Shown: positions 41,894-53,800 of the stretch, in pieces
How the letters are laid out: the number at the start of each line of letters is the position of its first letter
Numbering within the stretch: position 1 is the first letter of the stretch
NCBI GenBank assembly: GCA_963693305.1
Contig: OY855915.1
Location: 5,883,607 to 5,947,606, forward strand
Origin: Meandrina meandrites
Lineage: Eukaryota; Cnidaria; Anthozoa; Scleractinia; Meandrinidae
DNA length: 64,000 nt
Reading direction: 5' to 3'
Position numbers and translations under genes: made by a program
Notes under the pieces: generated by a model
Told to the model about the DNA's origin: nothing
Seen by the model: the letters and a program-made list of their open reading frames with translations, nothing else
Databases searched by the model: none

Positions 41894-44800
41894 CTGTTGA
41901 AGGAAAACATTTATGAATCTTGTAAACCAAGAGGGTAATAAATCTCCCAGTATTGGCCCAAGTAAGCTTGGTTAGAATGAGGTTTTACCAGGTCCAATAC
42001 AGTGAATCAACCATTAAGCAGCCAGTTTTAAAGTCTTGAATGTATTGTCACTATAATACTGTAAATACAGCCCTCATTTAGTGACCACCTCTTTGGCCAC
42101 AGCCTTTTTTTGGCTGTCCGGATGAGGATTTGCTTATTGTTTTTGCCTCTGTTATAAAGTGGCCACCAAGAATTTAATAAACATAGTTTGTCATAGCTAA
42201 TGACAGGTAAGAGTCTGAAATACAAAGTGACCGACTTATCGTCTTCACATGATCTTGATGTCACTAAGCCAAGTAGTCGATCTTTGGATAATCTGGCATA
42301 AAGTAATGCATACATCCCAGCCATTTTCCCAAAAAATATATAGGAAAAATAGGAGCACAGGAGCAAAAATATAGGAACTTTATAGGATTTTTCGACAAAA
42401 TATAGGAGTTTTATTGAAGGATTTTCAGATCTCACAGAGATGTTATGCTAGTTGAAAAACAATTAAATGAGAGTTTTGCATCATTTCTAAGACTGTGCTA
42501 ATTAATAAGATGATCTACAAATGTTAACAGCCATTGTCAACAGTCAAATAATCACTTACAGCCTCCAAAAAACTCAAGCACTTAAGATAAGTTAACATGA
42601 CTTGGCCAACAGAATTATTTGGAATGAGTAACAAACTCAACAACAACATTAAGATGGCTTCAACAGTCGTAAACTGTATTAAGACGGCTTCCCAACTTGA
42701 GGAGTCTCTAAAACGTTAAAACATCTTAGGCCCGGTTCAAACATCGAACTTTTCATGACCTGAACTTAATACCTATTTGGGTCGACCCAAATAATTAAGT
42801 TCGGCTGGTTGATTCAAACGTCGAACTGTTCATGTGCCGACTCGGAACTCGTTCGGCGACCAGAGGAAAACAATGACTTCTCCAGTTGCACACTTTTAAT
42901 GCAAAGAATAAGAACACTGTTTAATTGAAGAGCATATCTCCTTGTTGTTTAAAATGAAATACAAACAGCAGTTTTTGAAGTACAGTCGCCAGGCTTCGGT
43001 TAATAGGTTAAATTTGTTCAGTATCGATCAATTTAACTGCTACCTTTAGCTCCTAGTCTTGTTTTTTATTTCCTTTTATTTAAGAGATATTTAAAAGCAA
43101 AAGACACAACAGGACACGAATGCAATCTGATAATGCAGAGTATGAACGTTGGAAAGCGCGCAATCTTGATTATTGTAGCAATCCGGAGCGTTTCGTCGCC
43201 CCTAAATGTTATGCATGACTGCTTCCATGACAGCTCACTCGCCAATCACAAACCTTCTTATATTTACAAATGCATTAGCGTAATTTATGCATTAGGTTCG
43301 GTACATGAAAAGTTCGACGTTTGAATCAGAGTCGCTCCGCAGTTGCTCCACAGTCGATCTGACCGACTGGCCATGTCGAACTTAATTCTGGGGTCAACCC
43401 AAATTACATCTGTCGAACTTAATTGATTCAAATGTCGATCTCTTCATGTAATTAATTGCGGCTATTAGGTTCGGTACATGAAAAGATCGACGTTTGAACC
43501 GGGCCTTAAAAACTGAAGGCCAAATTCTGCCAGTAACCTCAAACAAAAGTTGAGAAGGGAACCAGGGCTCAAAATAACGGCCGGTCAACGGACAATGTCC
43601 GGCCAAAATGATGATTTGTCCGGACAAAATTTTGATTCAGCGGTCATTTTGACCGGTCACCTCTTCCTGACGTATCTAGGAAGATCGAAGAAGACTCTGC
43701 TCGCAGGGTAATTTTGTTAATCCCCTAGCTTGAAATGGGATATTGGTGTCACATGATACAGGAAAGATATCTTAAAGTCGAGGACGTAAATCCTTTTTAC
43801 TGGACACAGTTGACATGAAGCCGTTGGCGTTTCCTTCCTTCCTACATGCCGAGCAAAGGCACAGTTACCTCACTTGTAGCATGGGCATATGTCCTATTAC
43901 TATTTAGTGTTCGGTAGTAAAGACCAGTAAAGTGCTTACAACCAAGATCGCCTCCACCCGTAAGTCGTTAACTAATGTAAAACTATGCAGAGTAACATAA
44001 CATTACGGCTACTGAGCATTTTGTTTTATGTAGAGTAGAACGTAGAAGAAATGGAAATTCAAAAAGCGAACATAATAAAATGACACTTTTACTGTTTAAC
44101 AACGAGTGTTTTAGCTTATGAGGCGAAATTTTTGGCAGAATAGGCTATTGCTTCAAAGACATGACCGAGCAAAAATTGATTTGGCCGGTCAACATGACCG
44201 GTCAGTATTCAAAAATTATTTTGAGCCCTGGGAACACTAAATTAATGTGCTCATGTCTGTTGGTTTTTGCAAGGAAATGTCTCAAGCGACATTTTAGACT
44301 CAACCTCTAAATGTGAGAAAACATAAAATGCTGAGGCTCAAATGCCAAGATTTTTTTTTAAATTTATTAATAATAATAATGCACAAAAAGATGACGGTAG
44401 TACCGGCAGTACTTACATCTGATTATTAGTAATCAGTAACCATGAAAATAGGTTGAAACGGTCTTAGCTTAAAAAACTGCCCCCAAGTCTGATTCAACTG
44501 TCCAGGAATAACATCAAACCACAAGTGACAACATAATAAAGCCTGTACACTCAATGCAAACTCAGTCTGAAGTGTTGGAACTCCTTGCTTCAATTGTTTT
44601 TGTATTTATCACTTAAGCAGTACATTGTATTTATAGGAAATATAGGAGTTTTTGGTCAATTATAGGAGTTTTATAGGATCCTATAAAATAAATAGGAAAA
44701 ATAGGAGGGCTGGGATGTATGAGTAATGTTCTAACCACACCCTATGCTAATTTCTGATGAACCCCTTCTATGGGGCCATCACTTACTATTTCCCCAAAGG

Positions 44801-47800
44801 TGGCCGCTTAATAATAGGGTTTTCGACTTAACTTGCAGATTATCTGACTGATGACAACCCATTCTGATTGGCATAAATATTGCTGACTCATTAAGCAGGC
44901 ATTTGGCATAGGCCAGGCCGTAAGTGAACCAGGTTTAAGGCACAACAACATCTATTATTTTATTTAGGGACTGAGAGGGGGGGGGGGGGGGTCTGAAATG
45001 AGTACAATATGGCTTAAAATAAATGAATAAATATATCTTATTGGACATTTTAGTGTGTAGTATGGCTGTATATTTTTTACCAGTCATGCAGTATTTTGGC
45101 GAGCCCGAAGGGCAAGTCAAAATAAAAATGATGAGTAAAATTTGCAACAATACTTCACACTAAAATGTCTAGTAAAAGATTTATTATCCAACATTTTTGT
45201 TTCCCCAAAATTCTGACTTGCCAAGGTTTTTAATCTTTTGTGCGGTCGGGGGGAATGAGACGAGTACAAATATTGTGTGATATTGGTACTCATAAATTCG
45301 CATGCTGTTTGAAGCAGTGTTGGATAATAAATCACTTTATTTAAGTGCCGATATCTTGAGCACGAATGTCCTAATTGAGAACACTGTAAATAAACAAGTA
45401 ATAATGTAAATTGAACAGAACTAAACTGACAGGAGGCTAACCAGTTGGCCATTTAAAAAGCGTGGAGGAGTTGATTTCGGGGCCACCAAACACAAATCCA
45501 GGGCTCGACACTAACACTTTCCCGATTTCCACTGGAAAGTAAATTTACTACTTGGAAAGTAAAAAAACGAAAATGAAGCAAAATACTTACCCGATCTGGA
45601 AAGTAAATTTTGGGCTTCAATGGAAAGCAAATTTTATGCTTAAAAGGCTTAAGTGAAAAAAGTGCGTAAAAATTTAAGAAAATGATACAAATAACCATAT
45701 GACAATGGCTACTCGTCTTAAAAAGACAAATTTACATTATTCTCGCATTCTCCACCATATTGGATCAAGAGAACTCCCGAGGAGGTCTGGGTACTATAAA
45801 CACACGTGGTATGGTGCAATAGGCGCAATATTGAATACGTATAACGCCATTTTGGATTCCTCCTGACACATGTGATACGAACAAGTGTACCGGAAATGAG
45901 TCTATTTCAGTTTGGTTTTTCTCGACGTAGTGGTGATGTTGGAGAAAAAGAAGTTTACGAAAGACAAACCAACAGAAGCACTTCAGACGTTGCAAAGTCT
46001 AAAGAGAGGTACGAGGAAAAAAGAAAAATGCTTTTCGTAAAGAGTGGAAGGAACAGCATGCTGTGAGCGAGGTTTCTCAGTAATGGGGAAATAAAGTCAG
46101 ACTAGAGATCATGCTTGTCTGTTGAAGTATTAGAATGCCTCATGAGGATTCGTATTGAAGGGCCTACCATTGCGGAGTTTGATCCTCAACCTGGACTGAA
46201 TTTTTGGTGGTCAAGTGGATTTTGGATGAGGCATCCCCTTTTTACGACTGTTTTTGCGTATGCAAAACGGGAGTTATGGAATGAGTGGCGATTTGAAGCC
46301 ATCCTTCCTTCCTTCCTTCCTTCAGTCGATCAGATGTAAACAAAAGGCCGTTGACAGATGGTTGGCAGACCTACATGTAACGCCACTCTACATGTAACGC
46401 CACTCTCAGTTTGACGTTGCGGTTTAATTTATTAAGACCGATGACAGACCACTGTACTAGTTTGTGTAATCGCTAGCTGACAGAAGATTATCAGTGTCAC
46501 GCGACAAAGGTCAACCTAGCCGATTTCAAAATAAATTTTATGCGACGCTTAATCTTCACAGCAATCTATCAAAACACATTCCGGCAATTGAACGTCAATC
46601 GTAAACGCTGTACAGAGAAAAGAGTGTACACACGCTAGCACGAAAACACGCAAACAACACGCAAACTTGAATTTGTCTGCTTGGAACTTGCTTCTTTTAC
46701 TCCCAATGCAAATCAAAATGAACTAGACGCTTAACTGCGTGTACTCGGGCTTCTCTTTAAAAAATTAACTTGGATCAGGCTGTTTACATGACCTCACACG
46801 ACAATAATTATAGTAAACATACTTCGCATTGCGAGATCTCATGTCTTTTCTCGCTTTTATTGTCACCATTGAATAATTGTTTACATTTCCGGTTGAGTAA
46901 ATAGCTTTCAACATTCTCTACATAGCCATCTACATACGACATGAAGTGCTGGACAAGAGCATATGCTGTTACAATAATTGAAACGATAAAAACAAAGCAA
47001 GATAAACCCAATGAAACAAAAAAAGAAAAAGCAAAAATTGAAAGAAAGAATATAGTTACCCAAAAGCTGCTTGAAGTACTCATTTCGTTTTTCGTTTCTT
47101 CTTTTAGAGCGCAACTAAGCTTAAATATGGTGTCCATTGCATCTTCGAGAACATTCTTGTGTTGATAAGGAAAACTCTGTTGCATGTCTGTAGTCCAGTT
47201 TTTCGCAATGCTTGAGTGCTCAACAGCGTCAGTTCCCGCAAGTATTGATGATTCTCTTAGCGTTCCAAACTCCATTATATAGATAGCTCACTATAAAATC
47301 TAGGCTTCTGATAAAGGTTTCACTCGGAAGAGTTCGCTCGTAAAGTTCTCTCGTATTAAAGTTCATGCACCTACCCGCTCCGAAGTAGTCATCAACATGT
47401 TTCAGTGTGGGTGTACAATCGATTTCGCGTTCTAGAAATCACACTAAATATTTCAACCTTTACAATCCTTGAGATTCTACCGAAAAGAGAGTCAAACGAG
47501 ACAGCTTCGTACCGTGTATCGCTTTTCACTTTATCACCTCGTGTCGACCTCGTGCCTCTCCACTGTAATTTGAAAATCGATTGTGAACATATTTTATTTT
47601 TATTATACAGCGAAATTGAAAGCGAAGTTTGTGTAATCGCTAGCTGACAGAAGATTATGAGTGTCACGCGACAAAGGTCAACCTAGCCGATTTCAAAATA
47701 AATTTTATTTGACGCTTAATCTTCACAGCAATCAAAGAATGCAAGATGAAATGTATTATGCTCATGGCACGCGACAAAGGTCAACCTAGCCGATTTCAAA

Positions 47801-50800
47801 ATAAATTTTATTGGACGCTTAATCTTCACAGCAATCAAAGAATGCAAGATGAAACCTATTATGCTCATGGCACTATCAAAACACATTCCGGAAATTGAAC
47901 ACTTCGACGATTTAATTCGTCACTTGTTAAATAGAAGCGACCAGAAGAACACTCTAGTTTCAACGACAAGATAAAATCTGGAGCGAGATTTATTCCTAGT
48001 AGAAGACCACCTATCCCAACAGCGAGAGGACCCTTCCGCAAGTAAAATAAATTTTATTCGACGCTTAATCTTCACACCAATCAAAGAACGCAAGATGAAA
48101 CCTATTATGCTCATGGCACGCGACAAAGGTCAACCTAGCCGATTTCAAAATAAATTTTATTCGACTACTAACTTTCAAAGATGAAAAAAAAAAAGACTTG
48201 AGTCAGCACAAAAAAAGCTGATCGCAACGCAACTGTTCTTTGGTAACATACTCTTTTAGCTTGTTACGCATTATGGACAAAAAGCTTGCCACTTCTGTTC
48301 TGTAGACGTTGGTATTTATGTAAACAAATCATACGTCACATCTGACAACGTTGGAGTTCGGGGTCCACATTATAGAAAATAACTCTAGTAAAAACTTCTA
48401 CACAGATTCATTACTAGCAAGCACAACAATATCAACCTATTTGGTGGATAAAATAAAGACACAGCAACTGGTTGTCCTTTGTGGCTCGTTGCCCAACAAA
48501 TGAGTGGCCTGTAATCTCCAGCAAACTCAACATTACAGCTGTCAAATATTGTATCCTACAAACGAAAACAACGGTCAAACAAAATGAAGCACAATTAGAG
48601 ATAAATTTTATTAAACAACTTTTGCACGGTTTATCAATCAAATAATACTAGAAGAAACCTCGGGAACTCAACTCCATTAATGTACATAGCTAAAAGCGAT
48701 TGCGCTGTAGAAACGTCTAAATTCGCACACAAGACTGTTACAGGCCCGAACACGAAATTGTCACGCCAAAAGACCCGAACCAAGGGGAGTCGCAACCATG
48801 ACAGAAGAAAATGTTTCCTTTCATCAAACGATTTTCAAAGCGCAAACAAGATGAAAAAAAAGACTTGAGTCAGCACAAAAAAAGCCGATCGCAACGCAAC
48901 TGTTCTTTGGTAACATACTCTTTTAGCTTGTTACGCATTATGGACAAAAAGCTTGCCACTTCCGTTCTGTAGACGTTGGTATTTATGTAAACAAATCATA
49001 CGTCACACCTGACAACGTTGGAGTTCGGGGTCCACATTATAGAAAATAACACTAGTAAAAAGTTCTACACAGATTCATTAGTAGCAAGCACAACAATATC
49101 AACCTATTTGGTGGATAAAATAAAGACACAGCAACTGGTTGTCCTTTGTGGCTCGTTGCCCAACAAATGAGTGGCCTGTAATCTCCAGCAAACTCAACGT
49201 TACAGCTGTCAAAATATTGTATCCTACAAACGAAAACAACGGTCAAACAAAATGAAGCACAATTAGAGATAAATTTTATTAAACAACTTTTGCACGGTTT
49301 ATCAATCAAATAATACTAGAAGAAACCTCGGGAACTCAACTTCATTAATGTACATAGCTAAAAGCGATTGTGCTGTAGAAACGTCTAAATTCGCACACAA
49401 GACTAGTCTAAGACTGTTACAGGCCCGAACACGAAATTGTCACGCCAAAAGACCCGAACCAAGGGGAGTCGCGTTACGTCTGTCAACCATCTGTCAACCC
49501 GTTTTCTATTCACGATTAAAATAGATATTTTGCAATAATTTGTACAACCACAAGCCTGCGAGAACCCATTTTGGAGCCATTGCGTCAGTCAGTACAGTCG
49601 GCCAGGTTCTGATATCATGACAACATGGTCTGTTATCGCTGCCATTTTGAGGGTTATCATCCAAGCAACAACAGTTTAATTCAGCCACCACAAGTTGTAA
49701 AAGGAGTGCAAATCGAGTAAGTCGATTCGTTGTTTTATATGGCCAGCGATTACACAAACTTCGCTTTCAATTTCGCTTTCTCCGTCACATGCAAACTTAA
49801 ATAAAAATACAATATGTTCACAATCCCTGTCTTCTGCGACCGCTATTTTGATTGCTTATACTGTGAGTTTTGTTGTTCATTCTTTACTTGCGGAAGGGTC
49901 CTCTCGCTTTTGGGATAGGTAGTCTTCTACTAGGAATAAATCTTGCTCCAGATTTTATCTTGTCGTTGAAACTAGAGTGTTCTTCTGGTCGCTTCTATTT
50001 AACAAGTGACGAATTAAATCGTCGAAGTGTTCAATTTCCGGAATGTGTTTTGATAGTGCCATGAGCATAATAGGTTTCATCTTGCATTCTTTGATTGCTG
50101 TGAAGATTAAGCGTCCAATAAAATTTATTTTGAAATCGGCTAGGTTGACCTTTGTCGCGTGCCATGAGCATAATACATTTCATCTTGCATTCTTTGATTG
50201 CTGTGAAGATTAAGCGTCGAATAAAATTTATTTTGAAATCGGCTAGGTTGACCTTTGTCGCGTGACACTCATAATCTTCTGTCAGCTAGCGATTACACAA
50301 ACTTCGCTTTCAATTTCGCTGTATAACAAAAATAAAATATGTTCACAATCGATTTTCAAATTACAGTGGAGAGGCACGAGGTCGACACGAGGTGATAAAG
50401 TGAAAAGCGATACACGGTACGAAGCTGTCTCGTTTGACTCTCTTTTCGGTAGAATCTCAAGGATTGTAAAGGTTGAAATATTTAGTGTGACTTCTAGAAC
50501 GCGAAATCGATTGTACACCCACACTGAAACATCTTTGAAAATCGTTTGATGAAAGGAAACATTTTCTTCTGTCATGTTGGAGGACGTAGAAGAACTTTTG
50601 TAGTGTTTAGTTCCTCAGTTTTTAAACGGAAATATTTTACATTCAACTTGAATTTTTTTACTGTTCAACACATTGAGCCAAACAGCCCCTGCTGAATATT
50701 TAAAAGGGAGTTACCTTGGACAGCTGTACGATTAATGCACCATTGTGCAAGGAACAGAGACCCATACAGCCCTCGCTGACTGTTTTAAGCAAGAGAGTTA

Positions 50801-53800
50801 CCTTCGAGTACTCAACATTTTGCAAGGGAGCTACCTTTTGAGTGCTCCACATTTACACAAATAGCTTTGAACTAGCTCAATTCATCTGCAATAACTTTTA
50901 GACTTAACTGCAATTGAAATATGCCATTCATATTTCCAACTATTCATATTTACAACTATAGAACATACGTAAAGTATAATTCGAATACATATAAGGTGAA
51001 ACTTTTGGTGTCTGATTATGACTGTTGTGCTTTTAATGAACTGGGTGCAATATCAAAGTCTTCATTTTCTTCGAACAAGTTCTGTGTGAGTGAAATGTTG
51101 CATTTCATTTTCGTGCATATGACAATTTTAAAGCATAAGAATTCACCTTTTTTTTGCACTTGCTGTTATGACAGAATGTTAAATAAATTGAAATTCTGTC
51201 AATGGGTAATGTACCATGTTTTCCATAGAGTGATCTCTCTGAGTGGTGACGTTGAAGAAAACCCAGGACCACCAGATTATCGCAACGCAAATACTAAAGT
51301 AGTAGCACGTAGTGGTGAACTGCATCTTAACTGCCTCCAAAAAGAACTAGTACATTATACATCAAGGATTACATTATGTTCTCCCCAAAAGACACTCTCA
51401 GCCTCCTACAGTAAAAGAAATGCGTCACACATGGACATGATTTCTTTTCCCACTCCTATTCCCTTCCGTCCATCGCCACCAACACTCGCACAAACACATT
51501 AAACGATGACGTCATCGCTCCCAAAAACAGTCGTGGGCTCATAGGGCCCCTTTGATTATCGACTAAAGTAAAACAATGCTGGGATGCACAGGAAGATTTT
51601 TTATTATTAATTAAACATGGTTAGCAACTATGAAACTGTAATCCATTTTGGATAGTAAAATTTTGAGATGGAAAGTAAAATTTGAAGTCTACTTTCCAAA
51701 GTGGAAAGTGGTGTAAAAAGTTAGTGTCGAGCCCTGAAATACATCTAGTGACAGGGAGGAGGATTTAAACATGGGACCTCTGGATTACTAGTGCAGCACC
51801 CTAACCACTACGCCACACAAAGTTAGTAAGTAACTTAGTAAGTTTACGGGAGTTGCATTTCAGGATTTTGAGTAATATCTAGGGATACCATGTGAGTATA
51901 ATTTCTCAAACATTGTAGTGCACAGCTGAAGATGCTGTATCGATATCTGCATAACAGAAGTTAATTTGATTACTATTATTGTTATTAGTTTACCTGTTAA
52001 CAAGATCAACAGTTCCGTTTGGTTTCTTGGATAAAAAGTGGTCAGTGAGCCTACATGTAGGACAGCAACAAACAACAGAATTTCAAATAAATGGGAAACG
52101 GGGCAGGGAGCAACAGAAAAAGTTAGTAAGTAACTTAGTAAGTTTACGGGAGTTGCATTTCAGGATTTTGAGTAATATCTAGGGATACCATGTGGGTATA
52201 ATTATTTTCTCAAACATTGTAGTGCACAGCTGAAAATGCTGTATTGATATCTGCACAACATAAGTTAATTTGATTACTATTATTGTTATTAGTTTACCTG
52301 TTAACAAGATCAACAGCATTTATGTTAGCCTCCCACGCAGTCGTTTTTAGGGGAGATCGGATTGCACTCACTCCCCACAAACGCCTGCTCAACCGAGAGC
52401 AACATTCCTTTCCGCCGCTAAGCCAATCAAATTTTACCTACAAATATCTGGTAGGTTGACCTTGACCGCACGACGCTGTTCACGGGGCGAGATCAAAACA
52501 ACATGTGTATGCATGGTTTCGACAGAGCTATAAACTCACAAGTTTAGAATTTATCACTAAATTCATTTCCGATACACAATTTCAGAATTTGCAAATGGGA
52601 AAAGAAAAGCAATGTTTTCGTTAATAGCAGCAAATCGCTTGTGCATGTTTGTCAAGCTTTGCCTTCAATGTTCGTCGACAGTCTCACCGATTCTTTGGAT
52701 CGCGTTGTGCATTTTCTCCTCTTGTAAATTTGATGAGGGAACAAGTCAAGTCTTTGTCAAGTGTTGGTTTATCTGTAGTAAGTCTGAGCGATTTGAAGAA
52801 AGTAGAGGCAGAAAAAGTACTGGGAAAAGCAGCACATTCGGTTGTGTTTGACATGCGACAGCCGGAAATATGCCTGTGTTCGCAGGCTATAGTGAACAGT
52901 GAAACGGAAACATTTTTTTCGGACGCGAACGTTTCGAATGTTTATCGAAAAGGATGTGAGCTTTAAGGTAAGCTACTTCTTTGGAGAGGCCATGAATTCG
53001 GTTTCTCCGTTTCACAAAAGCGAAGTCGTTTGCGCGGATAAACTAACGCTTCCAACGTCTTCCTAGTAATTTGTTTTTCGTTGCCCAACACTCAAAAGAC
53101 CGTCCTAGGTACTATAAATGATGGTAGCTCAGAAAAGCACGAAAAGCTACCCTTTGAATCAAAACTTGGCTTTTATATTTTTAGACTTTTCAGACCGAAT
53201 GCAAAATCATTATAATTCACCGCACGCAGTTGATTTGTTATTGTGGTCGTCGCTATTTCCAAGTTCTAAGCTTTCGTCAACTTAATCGGTTCTTTGCCGT
53301 TTTATCTCTCGATTTATTGACTTGTAAATACCATATATCTCCTCTTTGATGCTTCCTAAACTCTCCTCTTTTTTTTCAAGTCGCTGAAGTGTCTTCTAGC
53401 TTTTTGAGTTGCATCCAGTGATATTTGTTGATGTCAATGATTGCCATTCTATCAGGCGAATTAGATGAATTACCGTAAAAACTCGTGTATAAGCCGCACT
53501 TTTTTGCCAAAATTTGTGGCTCAAAATCTTGGGTGCGGCTTATCTACAAGACCATTGCATGCAAACAGGGCATCTGACAGGATGCGGCTGTGCGGGTCCA
53601 CGTAAATCGCTCACATCTGCATCCTCCGCATCCTCTGGGCGTTTTTGCACATAAAACTGAAAAATTGCCCCATATAAGCGACAAAGCAGCTCTTTACTAT
53701 CCTCACAAACAAAAATAACAAAGAGACTGATCATTTTGAAAAAGTTTTTTCCCTCAAAACAGCGACGAAACTCCCGCTTTTCATCCGTGAACAATTTTCA

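Larger units (their letters stand above)
42309..44721. mobile_element. CATACATCCCAGCC-type element, 2413 bp, with two nested insertions
   Basis: Ends CATACATCCCAGCC and GGCTGGGATGTATG are inverted and flanked by AGTAATG on both sides (42302-42308, 44722-44728). Subterminal TATAGGA(A/G)TTT repeats occur at both ends (42340-42420, 44630-44705). It contains the elements at 42729-43505 and 43563-44230. No transposase. Located in the intron of sulfotransferase copy 3. Confidence 0.75.
45499..51736. mobile_element. Large composite hAT-type element, 6238 bp
   Basis: Ends CAGGGCTCGACACTAAC and GTTAGTGTCGAGCCCTG are perfectly inverted (17 bp) and followed by GGAAAGTAAA-type subterminal repeats. Flanks AAATC and AAATA match at four of five positions. 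The left part encodes remnants of both ends of a hAT transposase (45893-46330). The rest is foreign: a membrane-protein ORF, a 3.1-kb palindromic block and a 2A-containing retroelement ORF. No working transposase. Confidence 0.75.

Noticed and set aside
50282..50575. 97-aa protein on the palindrome right arm
   Set aside because: Open in both arms because the arms are nearly identical, not because of selection that can be shown; no family. Mentioned within the arm entry only.
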